In this document: piece after piece, positions 1-5,473 of the stretch | Position numbering within the stretch: position 1 is the first letter of the stretch | Layout of the letters: each line of letters begins with the position of its first letter | Source of the DNA: Bathymodiolus azoricus thioautotrophic gill symbiont | Lineage (GTDB): Bacteria > Pseudomonadota > Gammaproteobacteria > PS1 > Pseudothioglobaceae | DNA: 9,397 bases | NCBI RefSeq assembly: GCF_001298715.1 | Contig: NZ_CDSC02000012.1 | Location: forward strand, 1-9,397 | Direction of reading: 5' to 3' | The notes under the pieces: model-generated | The model's database searches: none | What the model was told of the DNA's origin: nothing | What the model saw: the letters and a program-made list of their open reading frames with translations, nothing else | Position numbers and translations under genes: made by a program

Positions 1-93
1 AAAAAACTTAACAATAAGTATTATAAAAAAGAATGGCAAAGTTTGGAAAAATTGAATAATAACACCAAAATAGGATTATTGGACTTTGAATGA
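1..93 (+). CDS. 3' end of an unidentified lysine-rich protein (partial)
   Basis: Frame 1 is open from the first base of the window to a TGA at 91-93, giving the last 30 codons of a gene that begins outside. The visible tail is rich in Lys and Asn, with a Trp in KKEWQSLEKL, and ends in GLLDFE. Its stop overlaps the start of the next gene in an ATGA arrangement, typical of translationally coupled genes. This supports a real gene end but does not prove it, because an open stretch of 30 codons can occur by chance in AT-rich DNA. No family can be recognised from the tail. RhuM genes often lie beside type I restriction genes, so a restriction subunit is possible; that is inference only. Confidence 0.4.
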   Translation, partial: KKLNNKYYKKEWQSLEKLNNNTKIGLLDFE

Positions 94-392
94 CTAAAAA
101 CCTGGTAATTTATCAAGCTAAAAATGGAGCGATTGAGTTAAAATTAGATTTAAATGTAGAAACTGTTCGGGCATCTCAGAAAGATATTGTTAATATTTTT
201 GACAAAGATCAGTCTGTTATTTTAAGGCATATTAAGAAAATATTGCTTGATAAAGAAGTTGATGAAAAAAGCAATATGCAAAAAATGCATATTGTAAATT
301 CTGACAAACCTATTGTTTATTATTTGTTAGATATTATTTTAGCAGTAGGATACCGCACTAATTTCGCTAAAACCATTCAACAAGGAAACTAA
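90..392 (+). pseudogene. Truncated RhuM-family protein (N-terminal part only)
   Basis: The 100-residue product resembles the N-terminus of the virulence RhuM family: an opening IYQAKNGAIELKL strand pair, a helical segment (about residues 27-55, ASQKDIVNIF...SVILRHIKKIL) and the family signature YYLLDIILAVGYRTN at about residues 77-91. Full RhuM proteins run to roughly 300 residues or more and continue after GYR-x-N with a block like SKQATQFRIWA. Here that block is missing, replaced by nine unrelated residues (FAKTIQQGN) and a stop. The molecular function of RhuM is not established; it was named from a Salmonella pathogenicity island and is common on mobile islands. Hand-counted GC for 121-360 is 65/240 (27%). 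The stop overlaps the folK start by one base, so a short product could still be translated. A decayed remnant is the likeliest reading. Confidence 0.7.
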
Positions 393-865
393 TGTTAGCC
401 TATATCGGACTGGGTTCAAACCTTAACAACCCTAAACAACAGATTAAAGATGCGTTGATTGCATTAAATAGTGTGCAAGATGTAAAGGTGGTAGCCTTGT
501 CGAGTTTGTATCAATCCAAGCCGATTGATAACTCGAAGCAACCAGATTATATTAACGCGGTGTGTGAGGTGGATACGCATCTAAGTGCATTGGAGTTGTT
601 GTATGTCTGTCAGGCTATTGAAACCAAACAACATCGCATACGCGAGAAAAAATGGAGTGCTAGAACCATTGATTTGGATATTATTACTTATGGGGTGCAA
701 GTGATTGCCTCCAAACAATTAATAGTGCCACATCCCGAGATGATGAATCGCAGCTTTGTGCTAGTGCCATTGGCAGAAATAGAGCCTGATTTTAAAGTGC
801 CGGTATTGGGTTCAATTCAAGCGTTGATTGATAAGTTAGACACATCAGAGTTGATTAAATTATGA
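392..865 (+). CDS. folK: HPPK: 6-hydroxymethyl-7,8-dihydropterin pyrophosphokinase
   Basis: Transfers pyrophosphate from ATP to 6-hydroxymethyl-dihydropterin, the step before dihydropteroate synthase in cytoplasmic folate synthesis. The 157 residues match the usual size of about 160. The start motif YIGLGSNL lies at residues 4-11. The signature RxxKWSARTIDLDIITYG holds the two Mg-binding aspartates D94 and D96 (D95 and D97 in E. coli), with R82 and R91 as ATP-binding arginines. VPHPEMMNRSFVLVPLAEI supplies H114 and R120. The ATG at 392 is preceded by AAGGAA at a good Shine-Dalgarno distance and overlaps the TAA of the RhuM remnant by one base. The 3' end overlaps panB by four bases (ATGA), the usual folK-panB coupling. 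All key residues are present, so the enzyme should be active. Confidence 0.97.
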   Translation: MLAYIGLGSNLNNPKQQIKDALIALNSVQDVKVVALSSLYQSKPIDNSKQPDYINAVCEVDTHLSALELLYVCQAIETKQHRIREKKWSARTIDLDIITYGVQVIASKQLIVPHPEMMNRSFVLVPLAEIEPDFKVPVLGSIQALIDKLDTSELIKL

Positions 866-1647
866 AGATTGATGCGTTAAAAATATTTAAAAATCAAGGT
901 GAAAAAATCACTTGCTTGACGGCCTATGACGCATCATTTGCATCTGTGTTTGATAAATGCGGTGTAGATATTATTTTAGTCGGAGACTCGCTTGGTAATG
1001 TAATTAAAGGCGATGAGAATACATTAGGCGTGAGTATGAACGACATGCTTTATCACACGCAAGTAGTGGCAAAAGTCACAAACCAAGCTTTGTTGATTAG
1101 TGATATGCCTTATCAAAGTTACACATCTGCTAAACAGACCTTGGAAAATGCCAAATATTTAATGAATGCAGGTGCACAAATGGTGAAATTTGAAGGTGGG
1201 CATGAGCATGAATCTTCTTTTCAAATCTTGCAAGACAACAATATTCCAGTCTGTGGACACTTGGGCTTACAACCACAATCAGTCGTAGAAATGGGTGGCT
1301 ATAAAGTACAAGGCAAAGGTGAGGGCGACGCACAAAGAATTTTAAAGGATGCCAAGGCGCTTGAAGCTTGGGGTGTAAAAACCATCGTGCTTGAATGTAT
1401 TCCTGCTAAGTTGGGCAAGAAAATATCACAATCATTAAATATTCCAACCATTGGCATCGGTGCAGGTGTGAATTGTGATGGGCAAGTGTTAGTAGGTTAT
1501 GATATGCTTGGCATTACCCAAAATCCACCTAAATTTGTGAAAAACTTTTTAACCAGTGGCAGTATTGTTTCTGCAACTAATGATTTTATTCAAGCAGTTA
1601 AAAATCAAACATTCCCAACAGATGAACACAGTTTTAAGTCTGTATAA
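862..1647 (+). CDS. panB: Ketopantoate hydroxymethyltransferase
   Basis: Adds a hydroxymethyl group from 5,10-methylene-tetrahydrofolate to alpha-ketoisovalerate, making ketopantoate, the first committed step of pantothenate/CoA synthesis; it therefore uses the folate that folK helps make. The 261-residue TIM-barrel protein is the family's normal length. Visible motifs: LTAYD (19-23), ILVGDSLGNV with Mg ligand D42, SDMPY with D81, MVKFEGG with K109 and E111, GHLGLQPQS with H133, and LECIP with catalytic E178, followed by PTIGIGAG. These align with E. coli D45, D84, K112, E114, H136 and E181. The start overlaps folK by ATGA. Next downstream is the regulatory region of fic rather than panC, so the usual panB-panC adjacency is broken here. 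Confidence 0.97.
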   Translation: MKIDALKIFKNQGEKITCLTAYDASFASVFDKCGVDIILVGDSLGNVIKGDENTLGVSMNDMLYHTQVVAKVTNQALLISDMPYQSYTSAKQTLENAKYLMNAGAQMVKFEGGHEHESSFQILQDNNIPVCGHLGLQPQSVVEMGGYKVQGKGEGDAQRILKDAKALEAWGVKTIVLECIPAKLGKKISQSLNIPTIGIGAGVNCDGQVLVGYDMLGITQNPPKFVKNFLTSGSIVSATNDFIQAVKNQTFPTDEHSFKSV

Positions 1648-1674
1648 ATAAAAATTAGAAATACTGATTTTTCT

Positions 1675-1701
1675 TTGATAGAAATGTATATTTTTTATAA
1701 T
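1675..1701 (+). promoter_or_regulatory. Candidate upstream promoter for fic
   Basis: TTGATA at 1675-1680 (five of six bases match TTGACA) and a perfect TATAAT at 1696-1701 are separated by 15 bp, two short of the optimum. The -10 box lies inside the first 41-bp operator-like repeat, so a protein bound there would block it. The local sequence is extremely AT-rich, so chance matches are expected. The call rests on consensus alone. Confidence 0.35.
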
Positions 1702-1761
1702 TTATACAAAAAATTATACAATAAGTGTATAATAATTTAAAAATATACAAAAAATTATACA
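1685..1761. repeat. Two 41-bp-spaced tandem operator-like repeats upstream of fic
   Basis: Copy 1 (1685-1720) and copy 2 (1726-1761) match at 29 of 36 positions. Both begin TGTATA and end in the identical 18-mer tatacaaaaaattataca; only the 12 bases between differ. Each copy contains GTATA (1686, 1727), then TATAC 17 bases later (1703, 1744), then TATAC again 12 bases further (1715, 1756). The 41-bp period is close to four helical turns, so both copies face the same side of the DNA. They cover both candidate fic -10 boxes and end three bases before the fic ATG. Inferred role: binding sites of an autoregulator, with the HTH-like segment of Fic the obvious candidate. Confidence 0.65.
1728..1733 (+). 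promoter_or_regulatory. Candidate proximal -10 box for fic
   Basis: A perfect TATAAT overlaps the GTATA half-site of the second repeat. Its best -35 at a 17-bp spacing (TACAAA, 1705-1710) is weak. Transcription would start near 1740, leaving about 24 untranslated bases before the ATG at 1764. If this box is real, the in-frame GTG at 1725 cannot be the start on this transcript. Confidence 0.35.
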
Positions 1762-1763
1762 CC

Positions 1764-2624
1764 ATGGATTTTGATTATAAAAGTATTTCCTACGCTCAAA
1801 AGTTGAGCAATTTGCAGAATTATTACCATACTTCAGTTGCTTTTGCACAGGCGCTCAATATTACTCGAATGACGCTAATTGCATGGAATGATAACCCCCA
1901 AAAGATTAAAGTTAAAAATCAAGATAAGATTGATTTGCTATGGTGTCAGTATATTTTTTTGCCAAATGTAAGTAATATTAGTGAGGTTGTCAAAGGTATT
2001 GAGTTGGGTAGTTTTTTGTTTGAACCTGCCATTATGGATAAGACGCTTAGACAAATGGCAGCTGGTTCTCTTGAGATTGAGACAGGCACGCAAGAAGTGG
2101 ATTTTGATGCAATTGTACTTGATAACACTGTGCCTAATAATTTTCACGCAACCTCAGTAGCAGAGGTGCAAAATATTCATTATCTTACCCAAGAAATCGC
2201 TCAAAATTTTCAAGCAGAGATCACTTTGCAACAAATTAAAGATTGGCATAAAGTGCTAATGCGTGGCTTGATAAATAATGCTGGCGAGTTTTCCACCAAG
2301 CAAAGAGTTTTACCAAATGTTGATACACAACTCACACATCCAAATGATATTGTAGAAGAATTAGAGTTGTGGGTAAAAAAATATAATAAAATCAAATATT
2401 TAAGCGATATTGCTAAATCACATTATCATTTTGAAATGATTCATCCATTTAGTGATGGCAATGGCCGTATTGGGCGTTTAATTGTGCTTGCGCAATGTTT
2501 ACAAATTGATATTAAGCCACCAACCATTAATAATAGCAATAAGGCGTTGTACTATATTTTGTTAGAATATGCAAAAATCAATCCAACACCATTGGCGTAT
2601 TTTTTTCAAGCGTGCTCTGAATAG
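1764..2624 (+). CDS. Fic-domain enzyme (probable AMP transferase) with N-terminal HTH-like segment
   Basis: Fic enzymes usually transfer AMP from ATP to a hydroxyl on a target protein; the target here is unknown. The 286-residue product has three parts. Residues about 23-45 (TSVAFAQALNITRMTLIAW) read like a helix-turn-helix. Residues 102-107 (SLEIET) resemble the inhibitory motif SxxxE(G/N), with Thr in the last position. Residues 227-238 (HPFSDGNGRIGR) are a complete Fic core with catalytic H227, D231, N233, R235 and R238. The inhibitory motif lies ahead of the core, as in class II Fic proteins. I chose ATG 1764 over the in-frame GTG at 1725 because the GTG and its next 12 codons lie inside the operator-like repeat and contain a TATAAT; neither start has a clear Shine-Dalgarno. 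GC over 1801-2580 is 268/780 (34%) by hand count. The gene sits between panB and panC, with no small antitoxin gene beside it. Confidence 0.9.
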   Translation: MDFDYKSISYAQKLSNLQNYYHTSVAFAQALNITRMTLIAWNDNPQKIKVKNQDKIDLLWCQYIFLPNVSNISEVVKGIELGSFLFEPAIMDKTLRQMAAGSLEIETGTQEVDFDAIVLDNTVPNNFHATSVAEVQNIHYLTQEIAQNFQAEITLQQIKDWHKVLMRGLINNAGEFSTKQRVLPNVDTQLTHPNDIVEELELWVKKYNKIKYLSDIAKSHYHFEMIHPFSDGNGRIGRLIVLAQCLQIDIKPPTINNSNKALYYILLEYAKINPTPLAYFFQACSE

Positions 2625-2627
2625 GAG
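2623..2627 (+). promoter_or_regulatory. panC ribosome binding site overlapping the fic stop codon
   Basis: AGGAG at 2623-2627 lies eight bases before the panC ATG and shares its first two bases with the fic TAG (2622-2624). Ribosomes finishing fic therefore stop on the panC loading site, so panC translation is probably coupled to fic. No promoter for panC alone is evident. Confidence 0.6.
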
Positions 2628-2635
2628 ATTTAAGC

Positions 2636-3451
2636 ATGGAAATTATTAGTAACATAAGTGAAATGAAACAGTGGCGAGACAAGGGTGAGAGGATTGCTTT
2701 TGTGCCAACAATGGGTGGTTTGCATCAAGGACATTTATCGTTGATTGATTTGGCGAAAAAAAATGCCGATAAGGTAGTGGTAAGCATTTTTGTCAACCCA
2801 ACGCAGTTCGCAGAACATGAAGATTTTGGCACTTACCCTCGTACCATGGATGCTGATTTAGTTGCTTTAGAAGTATCACAAACAGACCTAGTATTTACCC
2901 CAAATGTGTATGATATTTATCCAGATAATGCGGTTCTTAATCAGGATGAATTTACCCAAGACAAGGGGCTATTTGAGACTTTATGTGGAAAGACACGACC
3001 GCATTTCTTCTACGGTGTATTGCAAGTTGTTAGGCGTTTATTTGAAATTATTCACCCTGATGTGGCAGTATTTGGTCAGAAAGACTATCAACAGTTACAC
3101 ATTATTAAACACTTTACTTCAGGGGTTAAAATTATTGGAGCGCCGATTGTGCGTGAGCATGACGGCTTGGCAATGAGCACGCGCAATCAATATCTAAATG
3201 CAGATGAACACAAGATTGCATCAAAACTACACAAGATTTTAAAACAAATTGAGCAGGGTGAATTAGAATTGCAATCTGCTAGAGAGCGACTACAGCGTTA
3301 TTTTGAGCTGGACTATTTGGAGTTGTTAGATGCAAATACCCTTAAGAAAATCACTGATAATACGAGTAAAATTGCGATACTATCCGCAGTCTACTTGAAT
3401 AAGGTAAGATTGATAGACAATATAATTTTTAGCAAGGACAACTATGTTTAA
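2636..3451 (+). CDS. panC: Pantothenate synthetase
   Basis: Joins pantoate and beta-alanine using ATP through a pantoyl-adenylate intermediate, the last step of pantothenate synthesis. The 271 residues are slightly below the usual 280 or so. The nucleotidyltransferase fold shows FVPTMGGLHQGHLSL (residues 22-36) with the HxGH pair H30 and H33, SIFVNPTQF for pantoate binding, VFGQKDYQQL with K149 and D150, and the KMSKS-like loop GLAMSTRN (S181-N184). All family motifs are intact. It starts 11 bp after fic and ends overlapping nfuA by eight bases, with an AAGGA for nfuA inside its last codons. Because fic separates it from panB, its expression probably depends partly on the fic promoter or on read-through from panB. 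Confidence 0.97.
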   Translation: MEIISNISEMKQWRDKGERIAFVPTMGGLHQGHLSLIDLAKKNADKVVVSIFVNPTQFAEHEDFGTYPRTMDADLVALEVSQTDLVFTPNVYDIYPDNAVLNQDEFTQDKGLFETLCGKTRPHFFYGVLQVVRRLFEIIHPDVAVFGQKDYQQLHIIKHFTSGVKIIGAPIVREHDGLAMSTRNQYLNADEHKIASKLHKILKQIEQGELELQSARERLQRYFELDYLELLDANTLKKITDNTSKIAILSAVYLNKVRLIDNIIFSKDNYV

Positions 3452-4022
3452 TATTACAGATGAAGCGCAAATTTATGTAGCAGATTTATTCGCTCAACAA
3501 GGTGAAGAAGATTTAGGACTTAAAGTTGATATTGAAAAGGCGGGCACACCTGCTGCTGCCGTTACTTTTAATTTTTGTTATGAAAAAGACTTAGGGAAAA
3601 ACTATTTCAAATTTGAATACAAGGGTTTTAATGCTTTTATTGATGAAGCTAATTTTGATTATTTGAAAGATTCCGAAGTGGCATTGAAAGAGGAGGGTTC
3701 AAGCAAAAAACTCACCATTACTGCCCCAAATGCTAAGGGCGAAGTGCCGAAAGATGATGCGCCTTTAGCAGAGAAAATTAAATACACCATCGCTGCTGAG
3801 GTCAATCCACAACTTGCCTCTCATGGCGGATTTGTGGATTTGGTGGAAATTACTGATGACATGGATGTGGTGCTTAATTTTGGTGGTGGTTGTCAAGGCT
3901 GTTCATCGGTTAAAGTAACACTTAAAAATGGCGTAGAAGCACAACTTAAATCAATTTATCCTGAGATTAAAAATATCTTGGATGTAACAGACCACTCACA
4001 GAAAGAAAACGCATATATGTAG
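3444..4022 (+). CDS. nfuA: Fe-S biogenesis protein NfuA
   Basis: Carries and delivers [4Fe-4S] clusters to apo-enzymes, especially under oxidative or iron stress. At 192 residues it matches E. coli NfuA (191). The N-terminal half (about 1-100) is an A-type-carrier-like domain without the cluster cysteines, as is normal for NfuA; it serves target recognition. The C-terminal Nfu domain contains GGGCQGCSSVKVTLKNGVE with the cluster-binding pair C150 and C153 (C149 and C152 in E. coli). The start overlaps panC by eight bases and the TAG stop overlaps the thiL GTG by one. Its placement in a cofactor operon suggests supply of Fe-S clusters alongside cofactor synthesis, which is inference. Confidence 0.95.
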   Translation: MFNITDEAQIYVADLFAQQGEEDLGLKVDIEKAGTPAAAVTFNFCYEKDLGKNYFKFEYKGFNAFIDEANFDYLKDSEVALKEEGSSKKLTITAPNAKGEVPKDDAPLAEKIKYTIAAEVNPQLASHGGFVDLVEITDDMDVVLNFGGGCQGCSSVKVTLKNGVEAQLKSIYPEIKNILDVTDHSQKENAYM

Positions 4023-4930
4023 TGGATGAGTTCAGTCTAATCAATAAGTATTTTGACTGGGATCAAGGCATAGGCGATGATTGTGCCCTGATGTCTATTG
4101 ATAACGGCAGGCAACTTGCTACCACCGTTGATACCCTGATTGAAGGGGTGCATTTCCCAACAGAGACATCAGCGCAAGATATTGCCTATAAAGCCTTAGC
4201 GGTTAATTTGAGTGATTTGGCAGCAATGGGTGCGACCCCACTTTACTTTACTTTAGCACTTACCTTGCCTAGTGTTGATAAAAAATGGCTTGAGGGTTTT
4301 TCTGAGTCGCTTAAAGCACTCGCTAAACAATATAATATCTCCTTGGTTGGTGGCGATACTAGCAAGGGTAGTCTTAGTATTACTATTAATGCCACAGGTA
4401 TTGTAAAAAAGACTCAAGCCTTATTACGCTCAGGCGCGCAAGTGGGTGACAGTGTGTTTGTTTCCAACACATTAGGTGATGCCACCTTAGCATGGCAACA
4501 AATACAAAATCAACAAACCCCATCAATAGCACTATTAAAACAATTTAATCGCCCTGAGCCGCGAATCAAACTCGCACAACGCTTATTAGGTGTTGCTAAT
4601 AGCTGTATTGATATTTCTGATGGGCTTAAGCAAGATTTATCACATATCTTATCACGCTCAAAAGTTGGTGTTAGTATTGACTTAGAAGCATTACCGTTGT
4701 CAAGCGAAGTTGCACAATATATTGCCAATACACAAGATTGGTGTGTGGCATTAGCCGGCGGCGATGATTATGAGCTTTGTTTCACTGTGCCAAATACACA
4801 TATTGATAGTGTTAAATCTATTGCAAAAGATTTAGACATTAAACTCACTAAGATTGGTGTGATTGTCGAAAAGCAAGGGTTGGAAATTAAAGGGCTAAAC
4901 AAGACCTGTAAGTCTTATCAACATTTTTAA
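4022..4930 (+). CDS. thiL: Thiamine-monophosphate kinase
   Basis: Phosphorylates thiamine monophosphate with ATP to the active cofactor thiamine diphosphate. The 302-residue protein belongs to the PurM/SelD/ThiL fold. Seen in order: EFSLINKYF (3-11), GIGDDCAL with Mg-binding D19 and D20, TVDTLIEGVHF (35-45), YKALAVNLSDLAAMGA (56-71), VGGDT, CIDISDGLKQDL and GGDDYELCF near the C-terminus. These match E. coli ThiL closely along its length. The start must be GTG at 4022: the next in-frame ATG (residue 24) would remove the GDDCA motif, and the ATG at 4017 is in the nfuA frame directly before its stop. A GTG overlapping the nfuA stop and lacking a clear Shine-Dalgarno implies reinitiation and modest expression. 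It appears to be the last gene of the operon. Confidence 0.96.
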   Translation: MDEFSLINKYFDWDQGIGDDCALMSIDNGRQLATTVDTLIEGVHFPTETSAQDIAYKALAVNLSDLAAMGATPLYFTLALTLPSVDKKWLEGFSESLKALAKQYNISLVGGDTSKGSLSITINATGIVKKTQALLRSGAQVGDSVFVSNTLGDATLAWQQIQNQQTPSIALLKQFNRPEPRIKLAQRLLGVANSCIDISDGLKQDLSHILSRSKVGVSIDLEALPLSSEVAQYIANTQDWCVALAGGDDYELCFTVPNTHIDSVKSIAKDLDIKLTKIGVIVEKQGLEIKGLNKTCKSYQHF

Positions 4931-4964
4931 AATTTCAAGAATTTGGCAGAACGAAAATTTCAAG
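4929..4964. repeat. Pair of 11-bp direct repeats after thiL
   Basis: AAAATTTCAAG occurs at 4929-4939, overlapping the thiL stop, and again at 4954-4964. The related TTTTTCAAGG begins the palindrome at 4974. No protein or element is recognised from them; in such AT-rich DNA they could be chance or a small duplication. Confidence 0.4.
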
Positions 4965-4973
4965 TATTTTTTC

Positions 4974-5003
4974 TTTTTCAAGGTAAATATTTACCTTGAA
5001 AAA
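4974..5003. repeat. 30-bp perfect palindrome between convergent thiL and dksA
   Basis: The core caaggtaaatatttaccttg (4979-4998) is perfectly self-complementary and extends by five T on the left and five A on the right; with a few mismatches pairing continues to about 4967-5010. It lies 43 bp past the thiL stop and 10 bp past the dksA stop on the other strand, where a shared terminator is expected. Unlike a normal bidirectional terminator (A tract, stem, T tract), the T tract comes first and the A tract last on either strand, so a transcript ends its stem in A rather than U. It may act as a weak terminator, an RNA 3'-end stabiliser or a protein site. Confidence 0.65.
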
Positions 5004-5013
5004 AACAAAAAAG

Positions 5014-5424
5014 TTAAACTTCTTTGCGTTCAGCGATAGTTTTGCAATCTATGCACTCATCTGCCGTAGGGCGAGCTTCTAATCTTGGTAGGGCGATTTC
5101 CGTACCACAAGTTTTGCAATAACCATAATCACCCATTTCAATCAAATGCAAAGTTTTTTCAATCTTGCTAATGAGTTTTCTTTCACGGTCACGCGTTCTT
5201 AACTCAAGTGCAAACTCTTCTTCAAGTGTGGCTCTGTCGTTATCATCTGCCACTTTTGATGAGTCTTCTTGAATGTGAGTGATGGTGGTTTCAGCGTCGC
5301 TGATTAACTGTTTCATCCAAGCGCTAAGCTTCTCTTTAAAGTGTTCAATTTGCCCTTCAGACATAAAGTCTTCGTTTTTCTTGGGCTTATAATTAGGAAT
5401 ATCTTGAAAATTAGGTTCTGACAT
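5014..5424 (-). CDS. dksA: RNA polymerase-binding transcription factor DksA
   Basis: Binds the RNA polymerase secondary channel and works with ppGpp to lower rRNA and raise amino-acid gene transcription in the stringent response. The 136 residues lack some of the N-terminal extension of E. coli DksA (151). The coiled coil spans about residues 22-100 and its tip carries the essential DxxDxA, here DDNDRA with D60 and D63. EEEFALELRTRDRERKLISKIEKTL is nearly identical to the family. The zinc finger has all four cysteines: C103, C106, C124 and C127, around the conserved RLEARPTADECIDC. It is a lone gene on the minus strand, convergent with thiL and divergent from the cbbY-like gene, with no strong Shine-Dalgarno. 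Control of the neighbouring ilvA by DksA would fit known biology but is not shown here. Confidence 0.97.
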   Translation of the reverse strand: MSEPNFQDIPNYKPKKNEDFMSEGQIEHFKEKLSAWMKQLISDAETTITHIQEDSSKVADDNDRATLEEEFALELRTRDRERKLISKIEKTLHLIEMGDYGYCKTCGTEIALPRLEARPTADECIDCKTIAERKEV

Positions 5425-5459
5425 AACGGTTTGTTAATTTAAAATAGCAATTTTCGAAC

Positions 5460-5467
5460 ATTATAAT
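5460..5467. promoter_or_regulatory. Palindromic ATTATAAT: candidate shared -10 for dksA and the cbbY-like gene
   Basis: The eight bases read ATTATAAT on both strands, giving a TATAAT on the + strand at 5462-5467 and on the - strand at 5465-5460. Rightward transcription would begin about at the ATG of the phosphatase gene (5474), giving a leaderless or nearly leaderless mRNA; a fair -35 is TTAAAA at 5439-5444 (17-bp spacing). Leftward transcription would give dksA a leader of about 29 bases, but its -35 would fall in the phosphatase coding region and is poor. Two polymerases could not occupy the site together. Confidence 0.45.
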
Positions 5468-5473
5468 AAAAAG

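Noticed and set aside
90..392. Complete small regulatory protein rather than a RhuM fragment
   Set aside because: The likeness to RhuM ends abruptly within the conserved domain and the tail is unrelated, so truncation is the better explanation, though expression is not excluded.
1130..1333. Minus-strand open frame opposite panB
   Set aside because: It lies wholly within well-conserved panB, shows no recognisable domain and has an improbable composition.
1685..1761. Start of a CRISPR array
   Set aside because: Only two units, no unique spacers of constant length, no cas genes; position at a promoter fits operator sites better.
1648..1763. A small antitoxin (FicA-like) gene ahead of fic, making a toxin-antitoxin pair
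   Set aside because: The gap holds no open frame of useful length, only AT-rich operator-like repeats. The putative inhibitory motif within Fic itself suggests self-inhibition instead.
2904..3176. Second plus-strand open frame inside panC
   Set aside because: panC has all its catalytic motifs in the other frame through this region; this is a shadow frame.
4974..5003. Ordinary bidirectional intrinsic terminator
   Set aside because: The tracts are reversed (T before, A after the stem) on both strands and the stem is AT-rich, so it is reported as an atypical palindrome.
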